DNA of 64,000 nt from contig NZ_WIXO01000001.1 of assembly GCF_009709575.1 (NCBI RefSeq), forward strand, positions 3,164,001 through 3,228,000, read 5' to 3'. The notes beneath the pieces were generated by a model. It was not told the DNA's origin. It worked only from the letters and a program-made list of their open reading frames with translations, and did not search any database. This document shows, in pieces, positions 16,123-23,451 of the stretch (positions are counted from its first letter, which is position 1; each line of letters starts with the position of its first letter). This DNA is from Streptomyces taklimakanensis (GTDB lineage: Bacteria > Actinomycetota > Actinomycetes > Streptomycetales > Streptomycetaceae). Made by a program: the position numbers and the translations under genes.

Positions 16123-16851
16123 ATGCAGGCTAGTAATGGAGATATGGCAGCGCGATCACTGGAAATCGGCCCCGTAGGAATACGGGCAGCCCGGACCATC
16201 GAAATCCTCCGCACCGAGCGTGGCCTCGCACAGCGTCAGCTGGCCGGCCGGGTGACCGCCCTCGGCCGCCCGATGTCCAACACGATGCTGTCCCGCATCG
16301 AACGCGCCCAGCGCCGCTGCGACGTCGACGACCTCGCCGCGATCGCCGAAGCCCTCCTCGTCTCACCCCTCGTGCTGCTGCAGGGCCCGACCGCCCCGCG
16401 ACGAGACCCGTCCGGTACCGCTGACCGAGCACGCCCACCACCGAGTCAGGACCCGCCGCCCTTGCACCGACCTTCGCCCACGCCCGCGACCGCACACCTC
16501 CCGCACAACCCGGGCGACGCCCCTCTGCCGCGCCTCTACCGACCCGAGGAGATCGCCGAAGCACTCGGCTGCTCTGCCTGGTGGGTCAAGGACCGGGCCC
16601 GGCGGAGCCTCATCCCGCACACCCGCGTCGGCCGCGCCTACCGCTTCACCGCCGGCCACCTCGCCGAGATCGTCCGCCTCCACGAGGAGACACCGGCACG
16701 GCCCGCCCAGCCGGCCGGGAACGTGTCCGCTCCGTCCTCCCCGGCTGCCACCCTGGACGGATCCCCACAGCCGCGCCGCCACCCCACCACTTCGGTGAAC
16801 CACCTGCGGGCCCGGCCACCGCGCCGGGCCCAGTACGACGCCACCGCGTAA
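16123..16851 (+). CDS. XRE regulator with excisionase-like second HTH
   Basis: A 242-residue protein with two DNA-binding modules. Residues about 19-85 are a Cro/C1-type helix-turn-helix (IEILRTERGLAQRQLAGRV, then MLSRIERAQRRC). Residues about 135-185 resemble an AlpA/Xis-type winged helix (LYRPEEIAEALGCSAWWVKD, then TRVGRAYRF). A proline-rich linker joins them. Combining repressor and excisionase-like modules suits a switch between integration and excision. ATG 16123 lacks a good ribosome binding site; M8 at 16144 is an alternative behind TGGAG. The integrase gene follows 46 bp later. Confidence 0.75.
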   Translation: MQASNGDMAARSLEIGPVGIRAARTIEILRTERGLAQRQLAGRVTALGRPMSNTMLSRIERAQRRCDVDDLAAIAEALLVSPLVLLQGPTAPRRDPSGTADRARPPPSQDPPPLHRPSPTPATAHLPHNPGDAPLPRLYRPEEIAEALGCSAWWVKDRARRSLIPHTRVGRAYRFTAGHLAEIVRLHEETPARPAQPAGNVSAPSSPAATLDGSPQPRRHPTTSVNHLRARPPRRAQYDATA

Positions 16852-16897
16852 ACGCATCCCGACACGCAGCAGACAGAAGCGAAGGAGCCACCGAAAG

Positions 16898-18412
16898 TTG
16901 GGTTTCGCGGAGAAGCGCGGAAACTACTGGCGCGGCCGGTACAAGACCGCGCCCGGCAAGCACCTCACGGTCGTCGACGAGCGGGGCAAGGCGGTCAGGT
17001 TCGCCACCAAGGGCGAGGCCCAGCGTGCCGCGAGCGAGGCCGAGAACAGGTACCGGCGCGGCGACTGGCGCGACCCGGCGCTCGGCCAGGAGACCTTCGG
17101 CGAGTACGCGAACCGCTGGTACGCCGCCCAGGACCTGGCAGCCTCGACCATGCAGAACTACAAGCGCCACATCGAGGAGCACCTGCTCCCCGCGTTCGAG
17201 GACAAGGCGCTCGCCGGCATCCTCCGCTCGGACGTCGATCTGTGGGAGAAGAAGGAGAAGGCCCTCTACGCGGCCTCCAGCGTCAAGACCTGGCGCTCCA
17301 CGCTCCACCTGATCCTCGAGGACGCGATCGACGAGGGCCTGATCACCTCCAACCCGGCGGCCAGACGACGCGGGCGCGGCAAGCGCGCCGGCCGCTCCCG
17401 CGACCGCGGCCCCGAGAAGACCATCACCGATCCTCTCGGCGCCCTGCTGATCGCCGAGAGAGCCGCGCTGCTCTCCGGCCGCGACGACGAGTTCGTCGCC
17501 GTGGTCCTCATGGCGTACACCGGAATGCGGTGGGGCGAGACCGTCGGCTTGGAGACCGAGTTCACCCGCCCCGGCGCCGTCCGCGTCGAGCACCAGCTGT
17601 ACGAGCTGGACTCCGGGACGCTGATCCGCTGCCCGCCCAAGGACGACAGCTACCGCACCATCGACGCCCCCGACTTCCTGTCCACCCTGATCGCCGACCA
17701 CATCGCCCGCACCAAACCGACCCCGTGCCCCTGCCACGGCAAGCGGTACGTCTTCCGCGGCCAGGGCACGGCGCGCACCGGCGGACACCAGGGCGCCAAG
17801 CTGGCGGACGTCGCCCGCCGCGCCGGCGTCTCCACCGGCACGGTGTCCAACGTCCTCAACCACCCCGAGCGCGTCCGCGAGGACACCCGCGCCAGCGTGG
17901 AGACGGCCATCACCGAACTCGGCTTCATACGTGGCGGTGTGCCGACGGAGAACGCGGCCCACTGGCGCCGCAACGGCTTCGCCACCTGGCTGTTCACCCC
18001 GGCCGCCTCGGGTTGGTACCCGAAGAAGGCACCCCAGGAGGCCCGGCCCGTCCCCCTGCTCGGCGAGCCCTGGCCCGGCATCCCGGCACGGGGGCGCGGC
18101 GCCGGCGGACGGGCCGACTCCTGCTGGCTGCCGATCACCAAGGGCCTCACCCCTCACGGCCTGCGCCACACCCACAGGACCGTGATGGAGGACCTCGGCA
18201 CCGAGAAGGTCCTCATGGACGAACGCATGGGCCACATCGACGGCTCCGTCTCCGCCCGCTACGCCCACGTCACCCCCGGCATGCGCAAGCGCCTCATGGC
18301 CGGTCTGACCGAGCAGTGGGAGGCAGCCCTCGACGCTCGTCTGACAATGAGCCCTCACTCTCCGGTGAGAGTCCTTGACGTGCTCCTACGGGCGCGTGCG
18401 GTACTTGGCTAG
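16898..18412 (+). CDS. Tyrosine integrase with embedded LacI-type HTH
   Basis: A 504-residue tyrosine recombinase. An N-terminal arm-binding/AP2-like region (1-60) and a core-binding SAM-like domain (about 65-150) precede the catalytic domain with R211 (TGMRWGE), H420 and R423 (HGLRHTHR), H446 (MGHID) and nucleophile Y455 (ARYAHV). Residues about 302-344 are a LacI-type DNA-binding domain (LADVARRAGVSTGTVSNVLN) inserted between strands of the catalytic domain, next to a CPCH motif. TTG 16898 is supported by GAAGGAG at 16881-16887. It integrates and excises the element; its att site is not directly adjacent. Confidence 0.9.
   Translation: MGFAEKRGNYWRGRYKTAPGKHLTVVDERGKAVRFATKGEAQRAASEAENRYRRGDWRDPALGQETFGEYANRWYAAQDLAASTMQNYKRHIEEHLLPAFEDKALAGILRSDVDLWEKKEKALYAASSVKTWRSTLHLILEDAIDEGLITSNPAARRRGRGKRAGRSRDRGPEKTITDPLGALLIAERAALLSGRDDEFVAVVLMAYTGMRWGETVGLETEFTRPGAVRVEHQLYELDSGTLIRCPPKDDSYRTIDAPDFLSTLIADHIARTKPTPCPCHGKRYVFRGQGTARTGGHQGAKLADVARRAGVSTGTVSNVLNHPERVREDTRASVETAITELGFIRGGVPTENAAHWRRNGFATWLFTPAASGWYPKKAPQEARPVPLLGEPWPGIPARGRGAGGRADSCWLPITKGLTPHGLRHTHRTVMEDLGTEKVLMDERMGHIDGSVSARYAHVTPGMRKRLMAGLTEQWEAALDARLTMSPHSPVRVLDVLLRARAVLG
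17801..17929 (+). other. LacI HTH insertion within the integrase gene
   Basis: This stretch encodes integrase residues about 302-344, with the LacI-family order: recognition helix VSTGTVSNVLN, then a hinge-proximal helix ending ITELGFI. It lies between catalytic R211 and H420 without breaking the frame. Confidence 0.7.
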
Positions 18413-18603
18413 GAGTTACGGTCTCACGCCGGACCTCGCGTCGGGGTGGTGCAGGGCATGGCACCGACGAGGAGCCTCCGACGGTGAGGCCAGTTGCGTG
18501 AGGCATGAGGAGCGATCGGGGCCGCTGCGCTCAGATGTGGACAAAGGAGGACCACAGCGTCGTAGCCCCGTGGCTTCTGACGGTGCCAGTCGGCCCGCAG
18601 TGC

Positions 18604-19029
18604 TCATCCCACGGTCGGACTGGCCCCATGCCGCTTGTAGAGCCGTTTCACTTGCTTGATCCAGAAGTCGAACTTCTCGTCCGCGGACGCGCTCATGGGC
18701 AAAAGCTGGAGCTCCTTGGCCAACTGATAGAAACCGGGGCCAGCGTCGTTGGCACCCAGGTAATTCACCAGAGCCGAGAGCATGACAGGGGGGTTGGAGG
18801 GAGCGATCTCCCGGTCACGGCCCACGATCAGTCCCAGCAGATGCCCCATGGCGGCCCGCTCGTCAGCACGCTCGAAGTCGAAGGCACGACAGCCAGTTCG
18901 CCTGGCCAACGTCACGTTGAGCTCTGTGTACGAGGTGAGCTTGCCAAGCTTCGCGCGTTCGACAAGGAACTCCCGACCGGCCTCTACTAGCACGTCCCAC
19001 TCGCTGTCTGCGCGGCCGTACCCAGGCAT
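18604..19029 (-). CDS. Conserved hypothetical protein, 141 residues
   Basis: A well-formed soluble alpha/beta protein starting MPGYGRADSEWDVLVEAG, with balanced composition unlike the low-complexity shadow frames. It has stretches such as LTSYTELNVTLARRTGCRAF and the repeated phrase pattern HLLGLIVGRDRE. ATG 19029 has GAAGGGGG upstream. I do not recognise the family. A near-palindrome CGTACGGGGAAACGTAC lies about 35 bp upstream and may belong to its promoter. It sits between the integrase and the DUF4352 gene, so it is probably cargo of the element. Confidence 0.65.
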   Translation of the reverse strand: MPGYGRADSEWDVLVEAGREFLVERAKLGKLTSYTELNVTLARRTGCRAFDFERADERAAMGHLLGLIVGRDREIAPSNPPVMLSALVNYLGANDAGPGFYQLAKELQLLPMSASADEKFDFWIKQVKRLYKRHGASPTVG

Positions 19030-19325
19030 CCCGCCCCCTTCGAGTCAAACCGATCCGTACGGGGAAACGTACAATGACGGCACAGCGCTCACAATCGCTC
19101 CTACGGCGGTAGGTAACGACCGCAGTCGCACGCGGTAGGGCTGCTGCAGGCTGGAGGGGCCGGTGAGGGCAAGCATTGGTTGTGGTCAGCATCCGCGCAG
19201 GGCACCCCTGCTCCATTCCATGGTGAGGGTAGCCACGACTGAGCGTTCCCCTCTGTTGCCTTATGAACGCTGTGCGGCGCTGACTCGGAATGCGGGTGTT
19301 GCCGCCTCTTCCCGGTCCTGGAGCC

Positions 19326-20006
19326 TCAGACGCTGCGCAGCTCGATGGTCGACGGCTCCTGGTCGGAGGTGAGGTCGTACTCGGAGAACTCCCAGGCCAT
19401 GACCTTAGCGTCCTTCGGGACTCGGTAGACAAACAGCATCTCTTCCTTGAAGCCAGGTTGAAGTTGGTCGTTGCACTCGGGATTGCCCGCCACTTCGTAT
19501 AGGTCGTCGATGGAGTCGTAGCGGCGGTCTTCTTCATCGAGCAGGTTGTTCACGATGGGCAGGCCGCACGTGAGGTCCATGCTGGCCTTGGTGTCGTTGA
19601 ACACCACGGTCTCCAGGATCACGTATTTGGCGCCAGCGCCCGCCTTCTTCGCAACGCCAGCCATGGTGATCGACTCGGTCTCCCAGACTTTGTTGATCGT
19701 GACGACAGCACCACCGTTGCGGGCTTCCTCGCCGATCTTGAACCCGGCCGGTCGGCTCGGGGTGGGGGAAGTGGGCTCGACCGGTTCGGGGTCAGCGCGG
19801 GGGCGACTATCTTGCCAGATCGAGGGTGACGGATCAGCAGAGGCGTTGGGAGAACTGTTCTGGTCGTCCGTGATGGTGTAAACGAGCGCTGCGGAGGTCA
19901 CAAGGAGCGCGCCGGCCAGGCAGAACGTCGCCATCTTCCACGGGTTCCTGGCGGTCTTGGGACCGCTGGGAGACTGTTCAGGGATTGGTGGGATCTGACC
20001 GCTCAC
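19326..20006 (-). CDS. Membrane-anchored DUF4352-like protein
   Basis: A 226-residue protein. It has a short Pro/Ser N-terminus, one transmembrane helix (MATFCLAGALLVTSAALVY, about residues 26-44), a Ser/Pro linker, and an extracellular immunoglobulin-like DUF4352-type domain (VVTINKVWE, KYVILETVVFND). Two cysteines in the outer domain (DLTCGLP, NPECNDQ) may form a disulfide. ATG 20006 is the natural start. The function of the family is unclear; members are secreted or surface-anchored. The 300 bp on its 3' side hold nothing I recognise. Confidence 0.72.
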   Translation of the reverse strand: MSGQIPPIPEQSPSGPKTARNPWKMATFCLAGALLVTSAALVYTITDDQNSSPNASADPSPSIWQDSRPRADPEPVEPTSPTPSRPAGFKIGEEARNGGAVVTINKVWETESITMAGVAKKAGAGAKYVILETVVFNDTKASMDLTCGLPIVNNLLDEEDRRYDSIDDLYEVAGNPECNDQLQPGFKEEMLFVYRVPKDAKVMAWEFSEYDLTSDQEPSTIELRSV

Positions 20007-20322
20007 AGAAGTCCTCTCGTGGATGGAAGGGGATCGTCAGGAACCTGCTGACCTGCATGACCGCAGAGGCAACGTGGATGCCCGCAGGCTGACCCCGAAC
20101 CACTCGGGTGCACCAACGGCGCCGACGATAGCAATGGCGTCGGCGGAGAAGGTGCCGTTTGCGCAGGACCGCACTGGTCGGCAGACCCAGCCCCGTCTTC
20201 TGGGACTGGCCGGAAGCCCTGCTCTTCCGGCCCATCGGTGAAATGAATGTGAAACCAGGGCAGTGCGCTCACCCATCTGGCCTTTACCGTAGGACGAGTT
20301 GCCAGGCAGTGCGGGAGGACAT
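20007..20322. other. Divergent intergenic region
   Basis: Between the DUF4352 gene and the small plus-strand gene. It is less GC-rich than its surroundings and presumably carries both promoters. I see no gene, convincing promoter pair or long repeat in it. Confidence 0.5.
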
Positions 20323-20553
20323 GTGAGCAGCACGCCGACACACGCCGAGTCCCTCACCGAGGCCATCCAGGCCCTCGGTGGCACCTGGGACGCCGAGCGC
20401 GCTCTGACAGCCCTGTTCGGAGCGGGATATCGCCCCGCTGACGTGGCGGCCGGGGAAAAGCGGGCGCGCCAGGTGCTCCGAGACCTCGCTGACGCCGGGG
20501 TTGTCGTGAAGATCAGTGAGAGGCCCGTGGAGTACCGTCACGCGGTCAGCTGA
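20323..20553 (+). CDS. Small hypothetical protein, 76 residues
   Basis: GTG 20323 with GGGAGGA ending four bases upstream. The product is helical with a winged-helix look (LTEAIQALGGTWDAERALTAL, then DVAAGEKRARQVLRDLADAGVVVKI), so it may be a small DNA-binding protein. No family is assigned. It stands alone before a degenerate region. Confidence 0.6.
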   Translation: MSSTPTHAESLTEAIQALGGTWDAERALTALFGAGYRPADVAAGEKRARQVLRDLADAGVVVKISERPVEYRHAVS

Positions 20554-20746
20554 ACTGCTGCTGACAAGGGCAGCCGCGTCGCGTCCTGCTGGGGCACCAC
20601 AGGATCGGGCGCGCGTGCCGCAGCAGGATTCGCCGCAAGGCAACCATGCCGGATGAGCGCACAGCCTCGTGGGACAGCGGCATGCCTCCGACAGGACGTC
20701 AGCTGTCCAGAAAGCGCTGGATTTCACCCAGCGGCAAGCGTGCTTC

Positions 20747-21355
20747 TTAAGCGGCGGCCTTGGCCTCGACCCGGGCCGGAGTGAGGGTGAACTCCTCCAC
20801 CTCCGGTGTCGGATAGACGTTGGTTAAGTCGGTGATGAGGTGTCCTTTGACCCTCCACAGGATCATCTAGACGAGATCGATGTCGAGGTTCATCTCCGAC
20901 AGCCACACCACGGTGTGGGTTGCCTGCTTGGGGAAGTCGGCGGCGATGATCACTTGCCGGGGCCGCTGGGGAGCAGCTCCGGACTCCACTTCCCGTCGAC
21001 ATGGTCGAGGAGGCGCTGCCTGCACGCGTCGAGGTCGAGAGCCTTCTCTCTGCGCGCCAGAAAGTCGCGGTGTGCCTGGGCCAGGGTGTCGAGACCGAAG
21101 CGGGACACCAGAGCGGCGTACGTAATCGACTGGAGGTGAACGTCTCGGTCGGCCATCCCCCGTTTCAGCTCGACCACTACGAGGCGGCCCGTGGCGTCCA
21201 GCCCCAGGATGTCCAGCCGGTCCCGCGCCGGAACCCCTTCCGTGTCGGCCCACCGGTCGAACTCTGCGGTGATCATCTGCACCGACTCGCCGACGATCTA
21301 CGAGTTGTCGATCACCCACTTCTGAAGGTGCTGCCGTTTGAGTGGTCCTTCCGCA
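20747..21355 (-). pseudogene. Decayed NucS-like/PD-(D/E)XK nuclease-domain gene
   Basis: Three pieces of one protein in order. LQKWVIDNS is interrupted by TAG, then IVGESVQMITAEF and LDILGLDATGRLVVVELKRG (the D and ExK of a PD-(D/E)XK core) run in the same frame to about 20953. The frame then shifts to ADFPKQATHTVVWLSEMNL, meets a second in-frame TAG at 20867-20869, and continues to NVYPTPEVEEFTLTP and a TAA at 20747-20749. Two stops and one frameshift make it a pseudogene. The original was probably a small DNA-cleaving or DNA-binding accessory protein. Its decay fits an old island edge. Confidence 0.78.
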
Positions 21356-21538
21356 GCCAGCCCAGTGGGTGAGACCGGGGTTGTCGAACGATCCGCAACC
21401 GTGAAGAGATAATCCACTTCGCCCCTCGTCCGCCCGGCGGTGTCAGGCTGGGCGCTCCGAGCCTATGGCGCGGACGGCTCCCGGGGCAGCTCCATCGCAC
21501 TTCGCTCCTGGAATCCCGCGCACACCTCAGGGACTGAC

Positions 21539-21578
21539 TGGGAGCCGTCTCCCGCGCTCGGCTCCCAAATGGCTCCCA
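21539..21578. repeat. TGGGAGCC repeats next to tRNA-Pro, candidate attachment region
   Basis: TGGGAGCC at 21539-21546 and its complement GGCTCCCA at 21560-21567 and 21571-21578, the last two spaced 11 bp apart (one helical turn). Such arm-type integrase sites occur beside tRNA genes used as attB. No second copy of the tRNA 3' end was found in the window, so the integration event is not proven. Confidence 0.45.
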
Positions 21579-21593
21579 AGAGGACTCCGGAAA

Positions 21594-21638
21594 CAGCTCA
21601 GGGACCCGATCCGCTGTGCGGATCAGGCCCCTGAGCTG
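21594..21638 (-). terminator. Double-stem terminator downstream of tRNA-Pro
   Basis: An outer stem CAGCTCAGGG/CCCTGAGCTG (21594-21603 with 21629-21638) encloses an inner stem GATCCGC/GCGGATC around TGT. It lies 12 bp beyond the tRNA 3' end and should end its transcript. Confidence 0.8.
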
Positions 21639-21649
21639 GTGTTTCTCTG

Positions 21650-21723
21650 TCGGGGTGGCGGGATTTGAACCCACGACCTCTTCGTCCCGAACGAAGCGCG
21701 CTGCCAAGCTGCGCCACACCCCG
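21650..21723 (-). tRNA. tRNA-Pro (CGG)
   Basis: Read on the minus strand, a 74-nt cloverleaf: acceptor CGGGGTG/CACCCCG, a D-arm containing AGCTTGGCAGCGC, anticodon arm CTTCG-TTCGGGA-CGAAG with anticodon CGG, and a T-arm with GGTTCAAATCC. The discriminator is A and CCA is not encoded. It marks the border between the accessory left part and the conserved right part of the window. Confidence 0.96.
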
Positions 21724-21796
21724 TGGCAACGAGGAATACTCTAGCCCACGCTCGCGCTCAGGAGAAATCCGGTTTCCCGGGGCGGGGTGTGGCGGG

Positions 21797-22738
21797 TCAG
21801 GGACGCTCGATCAGGGTGAGGAGCGTGGCCTCCGGAGGGCAGGCGAAGCGGAACGGGGTGTATCGGTTGGCGCCGCAGCCCGCCGAGACGTGGAGGTAGG
21901 AGCGGTGGCCGTCCACTTCGTGGTGGGACAGGCCCCGGGCGCGGTCGGTGTCCAGGTCGCAGTTGGTGACCAGGGCGCCGCGGAAGGGGACGCGGAGTTG
22001 GCCACCGTGGGTGTGCCCGGCCAGGATCAGCGGATAGCGGTCGGCGGTGAAGGCGTCCAGAGCGCGCAGGTAGGGGGCGTGGACCACGGCGAGGGGGAGG
22101 TCGGCGTCGGTCTCGGGGCCGCCGGCCACCTCGTCGTAGCGGTCGCGCTTGATGTGCGGGTCGTCCAGCCCGGTGAGGGCGATCTCCTCGCCGCTGCTCA
22201 GCTTGATGCGCCCCCGGGCGTTGGACAGCCCCACCCAGCCGGCCGCGTCGAAGGCGTCGCGCATGCCCTCCCACGGGTTGTGGACGGCGCCGACGGCCGG
22301 TGGATTGCCGTTGAGACCGTGGCGTCCGGTGGCCTTCTCCACCAGGTAGCGGGCGGGGTTGCGCAGCTTCGGACCGTAGTAGTCGTTGGAGCCGAAGACG
22401 TACGCGCCGGGGAACTCCATCAGCGGGCCGAGGGCGTCCAGCAGCTCGGGGACGGCCTCCGGGTCGGAGAGGTTGTCCCCGGTGTTGACCACGAAGTCCG
22501 GGCGCAGCCCGGCCAGGGACTGGAGCCAGTGCCGCTTCCTGTTCTGGCCGCTGACCATGTGGATGTCGGACACCTGGAGCACGCGCAGCGACCGCGTTCC
22601 GCGCGGCAGTACGGGGACGGTGACGCGGCGGAGGCGGAACGAGCGGGGCTCGATCGCTCCCGCGTAGACGAGGCAGGCCGCGCCGACCGCCGTGACGCCG
22701 AGGGGGACCGTGAGGGAGAGCGGGTATCGCGCACGCAT
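21797..22738 (-). CDS. Metallophosphoesterase, membrane-anchored
   Basis: A 313-residue protein with an uncleaved N-terminal signal/anchor (about residues 6-28) followed by a calcineurin-like domain. Metal motifs appear in order: QVSDIH, NTGDNL, GSNDYYG, an HAPYL segment and GHTHGGQLR. This is the YkuE-type phosphoesterase with the active site outside the membrane. The S. coelicolor neighbourhood upstream of the penicillin-binding protein gene has an equivalent. ATG 22738 is the first in-frame start and is divergent from the YqeY gene across 107 bp. Confidence 0.9.
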   Translation of the reverse strand: MRARYPLSLTVPLGVTAVGAACLVYAGAIEPRSFRLRRVTVPVLPRGTRSLRVLQVSDIHMVSGQNRKRHWLQSLAGLRPDFVVNTGDNLSDPEAVPELLDALGPLMEFPGAYVFGSNDYYGPKLRNPARYLVEKATGRHGLNGNPPAVGAVHNPWEGMRDAFDAAGWVGLSNARGRIKLSSGEEIALTGLDDPHIKRDRYDEVAGGPETDADLPLAVVHAPYLRALDAFTADRYPLILAGHTHGGQLRVPFRGALVTNCDLDTDRARGLSHHEVDGHRSYLHVSAGCGANRYTPFRFACPPEATLLTLIERP

Positions 22739-22845
22739 GGGGACATGGTCGCAGATGCGCGAAGTGGGCGCGGAAGGGCGAACGGGCGGGCGTCGGCGGT
22801 GGAATGAGGTGGGCGCCGGGGGGCACGTCCTGGCACACTTCCGGC

Positions 22846-23310
22846 ATGACCACGCTCAAGACCCGGCTCCAGGACGACCTCACCGCGGCCATCAGGGCGC
22901 GCGACGAGCTGCGCTCCTCCACCCTCCGTCTCACGCTCACCGCGATCCAGAAGGAGGAGGTGGCGGGCGAGAGCGCCCGCGAGCTGTCCGACGGGGAGGT
23001 CGAGAAGATCATCGCCCGTGAGGCCAAGAAGCGGCGCGAGGCGGCGGACGCCTTCGCCAAGGGCGGACGGACCGAGCAGGCCGAGCGGGAGCGGGCCGAG
23101 GGTGAGGTGCTCGCCGAGTACCTGCCCAAGCAGCTCACCGACGAGGAGTTGGACGCGCTGGTGGCCGAGGCCGTGGCGGAGGCGAGGGCCGCCGGGGCCG
23201 AGGGGCCGAGGGCCATGGGCGCCGTGATGAAGCTCGTGAACCCGAAGGTCGCCGGACGGGCGGAGGGGGGCCGGGTGGCCGCCGCCGTCAAGAAGCGCCT
23301 GGCGGGCTGA
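22846..23310 (+). CDS. GatB/YqeY domain protein
   Basis: A 154-residue YqeY-like protein. It has a long charged N-terminal helix bundle (LKTRLQDDLTAAIRARDELR) and the C-terminal tail with GAEGPRAMGAVMKLVNPKVAGRA, matching the tRNA-binding tail domain of GatB. Members are found next to aspartyl/glutamyl-tRNA amidotransferase functions, but their own role is unclear. ATG 22846 is the conserved start (TTLKTRL). Convergent with the penicillin-binding protein gene over a shared terminator. Confidence 0.9.
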   Translation: MTTLKTRLQDDLTAAIRARDELRSSTLRLTLTAIQKEEVAGESARELSDGEVEKIIAREAKKRREAADAFAKGGRTEQAERERAEGEVLAEYLPKQLTDEELDALVAEAVAEARAAGAEGPRAMGAVMKLVNPKVAGRAEGGRVAAAVKKRLAG

Positions 23311-23359
23311 CGCTTCCCCGGGAGGTTCCGGGGAGACGAGGACAGGGAGAAACGGAGAA

Positions 23360-23393
23360 GGGGTGCCCGGCCGGTCCGTCGGTCGGGCACCCC
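23360..23393. terminator. Bidirectional terminator
   Basis: A perfect 10-bp stem GGGGTGCCCG (23360-23369) with CGGGCACCCC (23384-23393), between the convergent YqeY and penicillin-binding protein genes. Confidence 0.85.
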
Positions 23394-23451
23394 TTCGGTG
23401 CTCGCTGTGCGGTGATGTCGATGCCCGGGGGTCCTCCGGGCTCGACGGTGG

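Noticed and set aside
10971-18412. Conjugative TraB/FtsK-type translocase expected of an AICE
   Set aside because: None is present in the element as seen, so it is described as mobilizable rather than self-conjugative.
18536-18544. TGTGGACAA, a perfect DnaA box on the minus strand
   Set aside because: Single isolated site just after the integrase; no second box nearby, so probably chance.
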